Below, piece after piece: positions 36,106-44,352 of a DNA stretch of 64,000 bases. The notes beneath the pieces are model-generated. The model was not told where the DNA came from. It saw only the letters and a program-made list of their open reading frames with translations, and searched no databases. Each line of letters starts with the position of its first letter. The first letter of the stretch is position 1. The stretch is taken from positions 1 through 64,000 of IMG/VR virus record IMGVR_UViG_3300031963_000044; one strand, given 5' to 3'. The DNA is from a virus. A program made the translations under genes and the position numbers.

Positions 36106-36518
36106 GATAATTTTTTTATAACAATTTTTCTTAACTGCTCACCAATTGGTTCTGGTAGGTTATCTATTCCAAACCAACCACACTGTGAATGTTCATGACC
36201 ATCTTGTGCTGTTTCCAAATTAACATCAAATTCATTATCAACCTCACAAAAATAAACATACAAAAGACCTTTCATTTTTTCGCCATTCCTTGTCATTTTT
36301 GCAATTAATGAAATTAATTCAATATCTTCGTTTATTTCAATATCAGTTTCTTCAAAAAATTCTCTATATGCTGCATCGATTGGTGCTTCATCTTCTTCAA
36401 TTCCTCCAGATGGTATACTCCATTCACCTCCTCTTATTTTTTTTAAAGAGCGTTTACATAAAAGAACTTTGTCATCACATTTGACCAAAATTCCAGCATA
36501 TCTTTTATTTTTCTTCAT
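36102..36518 (-). CDS. Nudix hydrolase
   Basis: 138 residues with a complete Nudix box: GGIEEDEAPIDAAYREFFEE followed by TDIEI (G-x5-E-x7-REUxEExGU). Hydrolyses nucleoside diphosphate-X compounds; with the ligase next door an RNA cap, AMP-linked or damaged nucleotide substrate is plausible. Overlaps both neighbours by 4 bases. Confidence 0.9.
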   Translation of the reverse strand: MKKNKRYAGILVKCDDKVLLCKRSLKKIRGGEWSIPSGGIEEDEAPIDAAYREFFEETDIEINEDIELISLIAKMTRNGEKMKGLLYVYFCEVDNEFDVNLETAQDGHEHSQCGWFGIDNLPEPIGEQLRKIVIKKLS

Positions 36519-36919
36519 GTTGTATGAGGTGGATTATGTCTTATTGAAGTTTGTGGTCTACGTTTATTTTTCAAATAATTATTAACCACCCCGATTATAT
36601 TACTCGCACCAATCGGATTTGCGCTATGTGAATATACCAATGGAAGTTCTTGGTTTGTATCTTCAACATGATGAATTAACCACTTAATTAAATCATAACC
36701 AGTGCATTCATTAATGTTATCGTAATCTAATATGTAATTGGTTGCAACATTTTTAAAATATTCTTTCATTGATTCGGGACCAAGATCGTGATCCAAAGAA
36801 ATTAACTCAACATCTTTAAGTTCAATTTTTTTAATTAAATTCTTAAATTCGTCGCAAGTTCTAACAACTTCCCAACCACCATCTAATGGTGTACGAATAT
36901 CATCCAAGTAAATTTTCAT
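36515..36919 (-). CDS. Cyclic-phosphate processing receiver (cREC) domain protein
   Basis: 134 residues: KIYLDDIRTPLDGGWEVVRT, then CDEFKNLIKK, ELISLDHDLG and GYDLIKWLIHH. This is the cREC type of receiver-like fold (DDxRxP and SLDHDLG) proposed from gene neighbourhoods to handle 2',3'-cyclic phosphate RNA ends. Its place as first gene before Nudix and RNA ligase 1, all with ATGA overlaps, fits an RNA end-repair operon. Confidence 0.8.
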   Translation of the reverse strand: MKIYLDDIRTPLDGGWEVVRTCDEFKNLIKKIELKDVELISLDHDLGPESMKEYFKNVATNYILDYDNINECTGYDLIKWLIHHVEDTNQELPLVYSHSANPIGASNIIGVVNNYLKNKRRPQTSIRHNPPHTT

Positions 36920-36931
36920 GTTTTTTTTTGG

Positions 36932-36962
36932 TAAAGATACGATAATTTCAGTACAATGTCAA
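36932..36962 (-). promoter_or_regulatory. Host-type promoter of the RNA-repair operon
   Basis: Minus strand: -33 TTG, 20-base spacer, -7 TATCTTTA, 13 bases upstream of the cREC gene. Confidence 0.65.
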
Positions 36963-36968
36963 TTTAAT

Positions 36969-36977
36969 GATATTTAT
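36969..36977 (+). promoter_or_regulatory. Late-type box near plus-strand start
   Basis: GATATTTAT only 4 bases before the ATG at 36982, closer than the other boxes; the message would be nearly leaderless if this is a promoter. Confidence 0.3.
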
Positions 36978-36981
36978 GGTT

Positions 36982-37554
36982 ATGAAAAAGATAAAATTAA
37001 CAGAATCGGATTTATATAGAATTGTTAGAAAGGTTCTTCTTGAACAGGAGGAAGAAAAGAGAAGTTTTACATTTTCTCCGGGAGCATTTGCATCTTTTAT
37101 AACATCATCATCAGGTGAAAGATTTGTTAAACATCTTAATAACAAATATGATGAGATTGTTGTTAATGGGCATTTGGATTTAAGTGAAACACAAATTCAA
37201 TCCTTACCGGATAATCTTAAAGTTGGGGGAAGTTTGTGGTTAAATGGAACACCAATTCAATCCTTACCGGATAATCTTCATGTTGGGGGAAGTTTGTATT
37301 TACGAGGAACACCAATTCAATCCTTACCGGATAATCTTGACGTTAAGGGATTGTTGGATTTAAGAGGAACACCAATTCAATCCTTACCGGATAATCTTCG
37401 TGTTGGGGGAAGTTTGTGGTTAAATGGAACACCAATTCAATCCTTACCGGATAATCTTAGGACTGGATTAGAAATTGATATTATCAATACACCATTAAGT
37501 AAAAATGATGAATTAGTTGCGAACTATAGAAAAAAATATATAATTGTTAAATAA
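36982..37554 (+). CDS. Leucine-rich repeat protein with KLTES N-terminus
   Basis: 190 residues from MKKIKLTESDLYRIVRKVLL. After a 45-residue head come six 20-residue repeats of the form GTPIQSLPDNLxVGGSLxLx (about 75-175). At DNA level four copies are near-identical 60-bp units (37190-37460), so the repeat number is changing recently. N-terminus matches the window's candidate capsid-targeting motif. Start at 36982 rather than the earlier ATGs because the ATGAAAAAG context matches the motif. Confidence 0.75.
   Translation: MKKIKLTESDLYRIVRKVLLEQEEEKRSFTFSPGAFASFITSSSGERFVKHLNNKYDEIVVNGHLDLSETQIQSLPDNLKVGGSLWLNGTPIQSLPDNLHVGGSLYLRGTPIQSLPDNLDVKGLLDLRGTPIQSLPDNLRVGGSLWLNGTPIQSLPDNLRTGLEIDIINTPLSKNDELVANYRKKYIIVK
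37190..37462 (+). repeat. 60-bp tandem repeats within the LRR gene
   Basis: The string CAATTCAATCCTTACCGGAT recurs at 60-base intervals (five times, 37194, 37254, 37314, 37374, 37434) with the rest of each unit differing only in a few codons. Confidence 0.9.
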
Positions 37555-37910
37555 TGAAAATAAAAATAAATAACAAAAACTTTAACGTAATACTTAAAAC
37601 TTCTGTAGAAGGAAGAACTGAAGGTATGATGGGTAAACGATTTAATGGTTTTGATGGAATGTTATTTATAATGGACAAAAATGAAGAACAATCATTTTGG
37701 ATGAAAAATTGCATTGTAAATCTTGATATCATATTTATAGTAAATGATACTATATCAAAAATTCATGAAAATTGTCCTCCTTGCAAATCAAATGACTGTC
37801 CAACATATTCAGGTCAAGGTAACATAGTTCTTGAGCTACCCGGAGGTTCTTGTTCGCATCATGATATAAAAGTTGGTGATAAAGTTGCATATTTCAAAAA
37901 ATCTTCTTAA
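37554..37910 (+). CDS. DUF192 family protein
   Basis: 118 residues: RTEGMMGKRFNGFDGMLFIM, QSFWMKNCIVNLDIIFIVND, ISKIHENCPPC, VLELPGGSC and IKVGDKVAYF are the DUF192 landmarks (beta-rich, FWMKN..xxLDIxFI). Found in bacteria and in T4-like phages; function unknown. Start follows the stop of the LRR gene directly (TAATG). Confidence 0.88.
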   Translation: MKIKINNKNFNVILKTSVEGRTEGMMGKRFNGFDGMLFIMDKNEEQSFWMKNCIVNLDIIFIVNDTISKIHENCPPCKSNDCPTYSGQGNIVLELPGGSCSHHDIKVGDKVAYFKKSS

Positions 37911-37915
37911 TTTTG
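37885..37915 (+). promoter_or_regulatory. Host-type promoter
   Basis: Plus strand: -33 TTG, 20-base spacer, -7 TAATTTTG, 27 bases upstream of the ATG at 37942. Confidence 0.6.
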
Positions 37916-37941
37916 CGGTCTAACCTAAAAAATTAAGAAAC

Positions 37942-38253
37942 ATGAAATTAGAATTCAAAGAAACTTTCACAACCATTAAGCGTATTATTAATCATATGTT
38001 ATTTGTTGTTGCGGTTGCTGGTGGAATCACAGTTGGTTTTTTGGTCGGTATTAATTACAATAAAATTGTTCCTCAACCAAAAACAAAAATCAAATATGTT
38101 AATAAAAAAGATGTTAATATTGCAATAGATGAGGGAAATAGATTGATTTTGATTGATAACTTTAGTGGTGATTATGTGATTTACTCAGACAGTGTAGGAA
38201 AATCAATTTTCAATAGTTATGCAAACCAAATCATGACAAAAAATGAACCATAA
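37942..38253 (+). CDS. Single-pass membrane protein
   Basis: 103 residues: membrane helix about 19-40 (MLFVVAVAGGITVGFLVGIN) and a small extracytoplasmic domain. Overlaps the lytic transglycosylase gene by 11 bases, so it may be a lysis partner such as a holin or antiholin (inference). Confidence 0.6.
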   Translation: MKLEFKETFTTIKRIINHMLFVVAVAGGITVGFLVGINYNKIVPQPKTKIKYVNKKDVNIAIDEGNRLILIDNFSGDYVIYSDSVGKSIFNSYANQIMTKNEP

Positions 38254-38797
38254 ATTTTACTTAAATGTTTGGGTCTATATTATTATTTGTTTCACCATCT
38301 TTATGTTTTTCATAATTAAACCTGAGGAAAAAACTACATTAGATGATGGTGATTTATTTTATCTAGCGGAAACAGATAATTCCCCAAATTGTTTAAAGAT
38401 GTATTACTTCATCGAGAAGTATTCGGATGAATATAATATCCCAAAATATATCGCATACAATGTAGCATACAAAGAAACTAGATATTTGGGTCCATTTCAT
38501 TGGGGTTATAATCACGCACAAGGTTCAAAAGCCGGTGCTCTTGGTCCTATGCAAATTATGCCAGCAACATCTGAATTTATTAATAAAGAACCAATTGGCG
38601 GAAAAAAGCTAAAAACCGATATTGAATATAATGTGCGTACTAGTATGAAGTTATTACGCTATCTCCACAATAAATACAAAAAGTGGGATATTGTTTGTGG
38701 TGTTTATAATACTGGTAAAGTACTTGTAAACGATTATGCTATGTATTGCTCAAATACTAAAGATTATAAGAAAATGTGGATTAAACCTCAAAATTAA
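38243..38797 (+). CDS. Membrane-anchored lytic transglycosylase (SLT)
   Basis: 184 residues. Membrane anchor about 8-25, then an SLT domain: YKETRYLG (catalytic Glu in KETR), GALGPMQIMPATS, VRTSMKLLRYLHNKYKKWD and CGVYNTG. Cleaves the glycan strand of peptidoglycan with anhydro-muropeptide formation. As an N-anchored exported enzyme it could act in lysis or DNA entry. Convergent with the LysM gene. Confidence 0.88.
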   Translation: MNHKFYLNVWVYIIICFTIFMFFIIKPEEKTTLDDGDLFYLAETDNSPNCLKMYYFIEKYSDEYNIPKYIAYNVAYKETRYLGPFHWGYNHAQGSKAGALGPMQIMPATSEFINKEPIGGKKLKTDIEYNVRTSMKLLRYLHNKYKKWDIVCGVYNTGKVLVNDYAMYCSNTKDYKKMWIKPQN

Positions 38798-39128
38798 AAA
38801 GAAGAACATCATTAGGTTTTAAATCATTTTCATTCTTTAAAAGTGTATTGAGTTCCATCGGATTCTTAATAATAAAATTACCCTTTTTATTTAACTTTGA
38901 TAAAATACCGCTCATAGTGTCACCAGATGCGACTTTATATATTAATGCAAAATATGGTTTATCGCCTTTTACATTATATTTTAAATTACCGGTTTCCATT
39001 AAGCAAGATTCTGAATAACCGCCCTTGCAAATACGATGTTCCCCCGGTTTTAATCCGGTTGCATCTTCATTAACAATTGATTTTCTTAAATCAATTAATT
39101 GTTTTTCTGTTATTATAATTTTAGCCAT
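38781..39128 (-). CDS. LysM-domain protein with LTE-type N-terminus
   Basis: 115 residues. Starts MAKIIITEKQLIDLRKSIVN. C-terminal half is a LysM unit: IYKVASGDTMSGILSKL, NPMELNTLLKNENDLKPND. LysM binds peptidoglycan; no signal peptide, so probably delivered with the virion (inference from N-terminal motif). Its start shares a base with the upstream stop. Confidence 0.8.
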   Translation of the reverse strand: MAKIIITEKQLIDLRKSIVNEDATGLKPGEHRICKGGYSESCLMETGNLKYNVKGDKPYFALIYKVASGDTMSGILSKLNKKGNFIIKNPMELNTLLKNENDLKPNDVLLFNFEV

Positions 39129-39493
39129 TATTCTAATGTTAATAGATATTTTAGTTTATTAAATTGACCAAGCATTTCATCTCTTATATTTAATAAGTCA
39201 GTGTCTGTTTCGCCTGAAAATTCACCACTTAACGAAATTAAAAACTCAACTGCTGAATCTATAAAGTCTTGAAGTGACATATTTTTTATGTCAAACAACT
39301 CAATTGTACCATCTGTTAATTCAAATCTTCCATATTTACCCATAGAGATTTCAACAAAGTCATCAATCAAACCACTTAATTCATCATATGTTTTACCATA
39401 TGCGTTATGTTTTGCATAAGATTTTGTTTGCCAATGTAAAATTCTTAATTGTTGTTGTAATTCAACGAATGTCAAAACTATCGTGTCTTTCAT
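39128..39493 (-). CDS. DUF5856 / Dps-like helical protein
   Basis: 121 residues: QLRILHWQTKSYAKHNAYGK, TYDELSGLIDDFVEISMGKY. The pattern LHWxTxSYAxHxAxGxxYDxLxxLIDxFVE is shared with DUF5856 phage proteins and resembles the Dps/ferritin first helix. Function unknown. Confidence 0.8.
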   Translation of the reverse strand: MKDTIVLTFVELQQQLRILHWQTKSYAKHNAYGKTYDELSGLIDDFVEISMGKYGRFELTDGTIELFDIKNMSLQDFIDSAVEFLISLSGEFSGETDTDLLNIRDEMLGQFNKLKYLLTLE

Positions 39494-39496
39494 TTT

Positions 39497-40525
39497 TTAT
39501 AAAAATAATTGTTTTATTATCATACCAAGAATATCATCAGTCTGAGGTATTAAACTAGATTTCTCTTGTTCTTTTTCTGGTTTTACTTCCTTATCAACAT
39601 CTAAATCTTTAGTCATCTCAGAGCCAGAAAAATCACTATTCCAAGCTTGTGTAGATTGTGGTGTCGATGCATATTTTTCAATTCCGTTAAGGACTGTGTT
39701 TTTTCCAAGTTTTGCTTCTAGCTCATCTGGACCAATAAAATTAGCCACACCTAGATAATCAAGTAAACCTAAATACCATTTAGTTCTTCTCATCAAAGAT
39801 CTAACTGATCTATTACCCCAAATTCTACCAACCCCACCAACAACATATTTTGACCATAATGATGGGTCTAAATCTTTGTACGTTCTAAACGTTTTTGTTT
39901 TTGCTCCGGGTTTTAAAATATCTTTTATAGTATTTAAAAGACTTATTTTTTCACCAGAAGCGACCGCACCTTTTGCTGCGGTTTTAGTTGTGGTTGTACC
40001 TAATTTATATTCTTTAGCACCCTTCGCTAAAAGAGTAATCCATTCATTAATAACCTTCATAAGACCACCAATGACGGGTATTTTTTCGCCTTTCTTTAGA
40101 ATTTGAATAAGTCTCGGTAAGATTTCATCGCTATTTTTTAACAACTTACCAAATTCAGGTACTTTTCTACCAGCATTTGCTAAATCAGAACTAGTTTTAG
40201 CACCTCTTAAAATCTTCGCTCCTTCACCACCTAGTTTAAGTACACCAATTACGGGTTTTGCAAACACATCTCCAAGATAGGGAATTGCTGAAATCATCGA
40301 CAACATACCAAATAAATGGTCACCTTGTCGAATATAATCTAACCCATTTACAATATCAACAACCCCAGTTGGGTCAAAAATACCTACAACATCCCCTAGC
40401 GTGTTCCACCAAGCAGCTTCGGTAATTACTTGTTTCTTTTCTGGATGTAATAAGAATAATGTCTCAACTACAAACTCTCTTTCAGCTAGAGATAGTAAAC
40501 CCCATTTTATTTCTAATTCTTTCAT
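39497..40525 (-). CDS. Large late protein with hydrophobic core (possible virion protein)
   Basis: 342 residues. Contains VVGIFDPTGVVDIVNGLDYI, RQGDHLFGMLSMISAIPYLG and repeats of Gly/Ala-rich hydrophobic helices, like the pre-toxin segments of polymorphic toxins and like known virion-internal proteins of T4-like phages. N-terminal EFVVETLFLLHPEKKQVITE may act as a targeting segment. A late-type box lies 12 bases upstream. Function uncertain. Confidence 0.65.
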   Translation of the reverse strand: MKELEIKWGLLSLAEREFVVETLFLLHPEKKQVITEAAWWNTLGDVVGIFDPTGVVDIVNGLDYIRQGDHLFGMLSMISAIPYLGDVFAKPVIGVLKLGGEGAKILRGAKTSSDLANAGRKVPEFGKLLKNSDEILPRLIQILKKGEKIPVIGGLMKVINEWITLLAKGAKEYKLGTTTTKTAAKGAVASGEKISLLNTIKDILKPGAKTKTFRTYKDLDPSLWSKYVVGGVGRIWGNRSVRSLMRRTKWYLGLLDYLGVANFIGPDELEAKLGKNTVLNGIEKYASTPQSTQAWNSDFSGSEMTKDLDVDKEVKPEKEQEKSSLIPQTDDILGMIIKQLFL

Positions 40526-40537
40526 AACATCTTTTTG

Positions 40538-40547
40538 TATAAATATA
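40538..40547 (-). promoter_or_regulatory. Candidate late promoter box (ATATTTAT)
   Basis: Minus strand TATATTTATA, 12 bases upstream of the ATG at 40525. Confidence 0.5.
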
Positions 40548-40567
40548 CTGACGTTATGAATAATTTA

Positions 40568-40801
40568 TTAATTTTTATTTTCCAAAAGATAAATTTTCCT
40601 TTCCAAATAAAATTTTGCTTTTTTTAAATCCTCTAACTCTTTATTGGGGTCTTTTTTACCTGATCTAGCGACATATTTAACTACGTTAAAAAGATAAGCG
40701 TCTTTTTCCAAAGACCATGCTTCACAAACTTTTATCACTTCATAGACATTTTCTTTTCCACCATAATGATTTGGGTGGTTAACCATTTCTTTATTTTCCA
40801 T
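40568..40801 (-). CDS. DUF3310 protein (T7 gp1.7-like)
   Basis: 77 residues: NHPNHYGGKENVYEVIKVCE, YLFNVVKYVARSGKKDP, ELEDLKKAKFYLERKI. This is the DUF3310 signature (HPxHY ... EvIkvxe ... NvVKYvxR). The family includes T7 gp1.7, a nucleotide kinase-like protein. Confidence 0.9.
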   Translation of the reverse strand: MENKEMVNHPNHYGGKENVYEVIKVCEAWSLEKDAYLFNVVKYVARSGKKDPNKELEDLKKAKFYLERKIYLLENKN

Positions 40802-40841
40802 CTAAAATTTTACAGAAAAATAAAAAAAACAACTTAAATTG

Positions 40842-41666
40842 TCAACTAAATTCAAAGTTATCAATTATTTCGGATAACTCATCATATAAATGTTTTAATT
40901 GTTTAATAAAATTATCCCATAAAGGTTGATTATATTCTTTAAATAAATTTAAAACGACTAAATATTCTGGTATAATTTCATCATCAAATGGTTCAATTAG
41001 GTGTTGAAATTCAGATGTTAACTTTAGCTTTTCAAGTAAATTAGTAAAATCGTCAACATTTTCCTCTCTACCAGACATTTTTCTTATTATTTTTTTTGCT
41101 TTTGGTAGTATTTCATATCCTTCAGCAAGATGTACAACAATGTTTTTTAGAGTATTTTTTAAATCATTTAATTCTTCTCTATTATTAACATAATTTAATT
41201 CATTCAAAATTTCATTATGTAATGCTTCTAGAATTTCGCCCGTCCACGCTCTAAATTCTATGCTGGTACCGTAATAAGTTTCAACGTTTTTACTATCATA
41301 ATAACTTAAATACTCATCAGTTTGTGACGTTGTTAAATCAGGGTCCGTTGCATGTAAAAACTCATGATATAGTTTATTATATAAATCCTTATCAGATTTA
41401 ATTAGTAAAGGATTTACAATAAGTTCAATATCAAACAATTTTTTATTTGTACTTACATCTTGAACGTGAGCATAATGATTTATAGATGTGTCCAAATAAA
41501 CAGTAACCTCATACATTGTCCCATCGTCAACCCTAACAACAATATCATCAACTTTTTCCCGATTAAAAACTTTTTTTTTCTTTTTAAGTTTAAAAATTTT
41601 GGGAATTAAGTTTTTAATATTGCGTTTTGTCGCAATATCCAATCTATGACGTATTGTGTCACCCAT
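40842..41666 (-). CDS. Putative zinc metallopeptidase (HExxH)
   Basis: 274 residues. HEFLHATDPDL at about 108-118 gives the HExxH zinc motif; a downstream acidic region (TYYGTSIEFRAWTGEI) could supply the third ligand. N-terminal basic patch KLKKKKK. No closer family recognised. Its start overlaps the stop of the small Gln-rich gene upstream. Confidence 0.7.
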   Translation of the reverse strand: MGDTIRHRLDIATKRNIKNLIPKIFKLKKKKKVFNREKVDDIVVRVDDGTMYEVTVYLDTSINHYAHVQDVSTNKKLFDIELIVNPLLIKSDKDLYNKLYHEFLHATDPDLTTSQTDEYLSYYDSKNVETYYGTSIEFRAWTGEILEALHNEILNELNYVNNREELNDLKNTLKNIVVHLAEGYEILPKAKKIIRKMSGREENVDDFTNLLEKLKLTSEFQHLIEPFDDEIIPEYLVVLNLFKEYNQPLWDNFIKQLKHLYDELSEIIDNFEFS

Positions 41667-41803
41667 TAACGCTTATAGTACTTTTGAATTGTGTTCTTAA
41701 TTGATTCACTTACAACTTTAGAATTTGATTGAACAGCTTGTTGAACTTGCTGTTGTGTCTGTTGTTGTTGAGTTGTTGTCTTATTTTTGCATCCGCAGCC
41801 CAT
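41666..41803 (-). CDS. MGCGCK small Gln-rich protein
   Basis: 45 residues: MGCGCKNK, then a Thr/Gln run (TTTQQQQTQQQVQQ) and a basic helix ending NTIQKYYKR. Start codons of this kind (MGCGCK plus Gln-rich tail plus short helix) recur in large phages of Bacteroidota. Function unknown; overlap with the next gene supports coding. Confidence 0.7.
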   Translation of the reverse strand: MGCGCKNKTTTQQQQTQQQVQQAVQSNSKVVSESIKNTIQKYYKR

Positions 41804-41819
41804 GTTTAATTATTTTTAA

Positions 41820-41844
41820 GATATTTATTTATATAATAAATATT
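41820..41844. promoter_or_regulatory. Divergent late-type boxes
   Basis: Plus strand GATATTTATT (41820-41829) faces the LRR-like gene at 41875, and minus strand AATATTTATT (41835-41844) faces 41803. The two form a palindromic region between divergent genes. Confidence 0.45.
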
Positions 41845-41874
41845 CTAGGATTTGGAATAAATAAAGATTAAACG

Positions 41875-42924
41875 ATGAAAGAGAGATTAAAATTAATTAA
41901 AGAAGCGATTAAAGAGGAATTCAATAAAAATGTTTTTGTACTAAACCAGCCTATGTGGACGGTGTTTAACAATGATATTAATAAAATAATTAACTTTTTA
42001 AACAAAAAAAATTATGATAGAATTGATATTCCGATGTCTTTATCAATTTATAACAATGAACTAACAAAATTACCGGATAACTTAAATATAAATGGTAGTT
42101 TGATACTAATGGCAAAAAATTTAATAGAGTTACCAAAAAATTTAACGGTTCGTGGAAATATAGACGCTAGAGACACAAGTATTGTCAATTTACCTGAAGA
42201 TGTAACATTAATAAGAGGTAATTTTTATCCTAGTATAGAGTTGGGAAGTAAAAAAAGAAGAGACAATAATGAATGGAATCTTGATTTAGTAGCTAAAGAT
42301 AGTGTTGGAGAAAGAGCAAATGCTTTATACAAATATATAACCAAAACCTTTGATGACTCAGAATTTGATAATATCAATAATTTTGATGTTTATGATATCA
42401 TTCCAGAACCAACTAAATACGAAAAAATGTTTCGATTTGAAATACCAAAATTAGATAATAGTGAGTGGGCGGTTGGAACATATTATGAAACAGAAGGTAC
42501 AGCAATAGAATTTAAAAAAGATGAAATTGAAACCATTGTTGATAGTCTTGATATTGATGTGATTGAACCGTATTTAAATAAAAAACAAATGTTAAAAGAC
42601 GCATTAGAATATATTTCAGATGCAATATATGATGACCCAGAAGGATGGGGAATTGATCCTGATGATATTGATGAAGATGGTGGATATAATGAAGATGTAA
42701 TTTCAGAAAGAATTGATTTTTATTCTGAATTGGCTAGAGAAGATATTATTCAATTTTATAAGGATAATGGTATGGAAAATAAGATAAATGATTACTTAAT
42801 ACTTAAGGATTTTGTTGCTGATATTATAGAAAGTGATGGTTTTGATTTCTTAGATCAATATTACAATAATATTGGTGAACAAAGAATTAATTTAAACGAC
42901 TATTATATTGCGAGAATAGATTGA
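41875..42924 (+). CDS. Protein with LPxNL-type repeats and acidic C-terminus
   Basis: 349 residues. N-terminal basic helix MKERLKLIKEAIKEEFNK, then three or four degenerate repeats (LTKLPDNLNINGSLILM, LIELPKNLTVRGNIDA, IVNLPEDVTLIRGNF), then a long acidic region (DDPEGWGIDPDDIDEDGGYN). Shares the repeat type with 36982-37554. Likely a late protein; function unknown. Confidence 0.7.
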   Translation: MKERLKLIKEAIKEEFNKNVFVLNQPMWTVFNNDINKIINFLNKKNYDRIDIPMSLSIYNNELTKLPDNLNINGSLILMAKNLIELPKNLTVRGNIDARDTSIVNLPEDVTLIRGNFYPSIELGSKKRRDNNEWNLDLVAKDSVGERANALYKYITKTFDDSEFDNINNFDVYDIIPEPTKYEKMFRFEIPKLDNSEWAVGTYYETEGTAIEFKKDEIETIVDSLDIDVIEPYLNKKQMLKDALEYISDAIYDDPEGWGIDPDDIDEDGGYNEDVISERIDFYSELAREDIIQFYKDNGMENKINDYLILKDFVADIIESDGFDFLDQYYNNIGEQRINLNDYYIARID

Positions 42925-42954
42925 TTTTTTTAACAAAAAAATTATTTTGTTTTT

Positions 42955-43713
42955 ATGGAAACAAAAAAAGAAGAATCTAAAGTAAATTTCATGTTGAGTC
43001 CTGATTGGATTATTCAACAACCAATCGATTTTGAACATAAAAAATATGTCCTTTTATCATTTTTAAAGAAATGTGAGGAAAAATTCAGTCAAGGTGAAAT
43101 TTATCCATATTTTATAGAATTGTCATTACATTTTGCAAATGCTCATGTTCTTGAAAAAGAACACAAAATATTTTATACAGATAAAGTATTCAAATCTGCG
43201 GATGATGAACTTTTGATAAATGAATTAAAGAGTATTAAAATTCCAGATTTTTCACCAAATGAGAATTTAGAATTAATAAAAATAAATAAATTTTTTGGAC
43301 TCAGAATTTATGAATATTTTTCTGTTGCAAAATCAATGTGGACATTAGCGTTTGAATCCACAAACTTAAGATTTAAAAGAAATAAATCAAATTGTGATTT
43401 GAATAAAGGTTTTGTTATTTATAAGAATTTATTTAATAAGAAAAATTATATTTGGGAATACTCAATTGAAAACGAAATAAAAAGTATAGATAACAAATGT
43501 ATATTTAATTTAATTCTTGAGATTGAAACTGAAATTAAGAGTCCACTAAGAACTATAAAAAAATACACAACATTTAATCAAGAAGTTGTTAACTCACTAC
43601 CAGTTATTGAAATGTTTTCAACACAGAACTTCCCTGTTTCTGGTACGCTGGCCCCCATTTTTAAAAGAAAACTTATGAGTTATATATATCAGAACAAGAG
43701 AAAAGAAGACTAA
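42955..43713 (+). CDS. Unknown protein
   Basis: 252 residues: NFMLSPDWIIQQPIDFEHKK, VLLSFLKKCEEKFSQGEIYP, and a C-terminal region SPLRTIKKYTTFNQEVVNSL. The combination 'LSPDWIIxxPIDxEHKxYxLLxYL' is something I associate with structural or scaffold-related proteins of T4-like phages, but without certainty. Confidence 0.6.
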   Translation: METKKEESKVNFMLSPDWIIQQPIDFEHKKYVLLSFLKKCEEKFSQGEIYPYFIELSLHFANAHVLEKEHKIFYTDKVFKSADDELLINELKSIKIPDFSPNENLELIKINKFFGLRIYEYFSVAKSMWTLAFESTNLRFKRNKSNCDLNKGFVIYKNLFNKKNYIWEYSIENEIKSIDNKCIFNLILEIETEIKSPLRTIKKYTTFNQEVVNSLPVIEMFSTQNFPVSGTLAPIFKRKLMSYIYQNKRKED

Positions 43714-43716
43714 AAA

Positions 43717-43995
43717 TTAAATTCTTTTTTTAATAATTTCAATAGCCTCACTTATTTCATTATAATCTCTACTTGGAGCAAAAAGTTCTGCTTTTGTTGT
43801 ACCTTCTTCAATTATCATAAACGCGGGAACAAACTCGTTTTGTGTTACCTCCTTAAACAAATCATATTCCAACTCATTTTCATCAATATCCAAATCATGA
43901 TATGTAATATTATTCTCAGATAACATATTTTTCATTATGTCGCAAAAAGGACAACCTTTCATTGTATAAACAACCAATATTTTATTTGTTTTCAT
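43717..43995 (-). CDS. Glutaredoxin
   Basis: 92 residues: VVYTMKGCPFCDIMKNML with active site CPFC, NITYHDLDIDENE, and the cis-Pro region FVPAFMIIEE. Likely supplies electrons to a ribonucleotide reductase as in T4, which is not visible in this window. Start taken at MKTNK; an ATG four codons earlier is possible. Confidence 0.9.
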   Translation of the reverse strand: MKTNKILVVYTMKGCPFCDIMKNMLSENNITYHDLDIDENELEYDLFKEVTQNEFVPAFMIIEEGTTKAELFAPSRDYNEISEAIEIIKKRI

Positions 43996-44347
43996 TATTT
44001 TTTGCAATTTTTTTTAAACCCATTATGAATAGATTTAAATCATTAATATTTTCTGGTTTATAAAAAATTTTAATTTTCGTTTCACCATTAATTGACTTAA
44101 AGTATATAAACAGATTTTGAGTTGTTTTTATGATTATCTCCTCACTATCAATTTTAAATTCATTAATACTATTAACATTTTTATATTCAAAATATAACTT
44201 ATTATCGTTCTTTAATAAATCTTGATATTTGATTTTAAAACTTTCACCAAAACTAATGACGGAATGAAAAAATTTATCATTTCCCTTTAATAGATTCAAT
44301 ATTTCATAATCATTTTTAAAAAATAAAGTGGTAGTTTCGTTATACAT
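43982..44347 (-). CDS. Unknown protein
   Basis: 121 residues from MYNETTTLFFKNDYEILNLL; strands and helices (SVISFGESFKIKYQDLLKND; EEIIIKTTQNLFIYFKSING). Not recognised. Overlaps the glutaredoxin gene by about 14 bases. Confidence 0.6.
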   Translation of the reverse strand: MYNETTTLFFKNDYEILNLLKGNDKFFHSVISFGESFKIKYQDLLKNDNKLYFEYKNVNSINEFKIDSEEIIIKTTQNLFIYFKSINGETKIKIFYKPENINDLNLFIMGLKKIAKNNENK

Positions 44348-44352
44348 TTTAA

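Noticed and set aside
37190-37462. CRISPR-like 60-bp repeats
   Set aside because: They are in frame and encode leucine-rich repeats.
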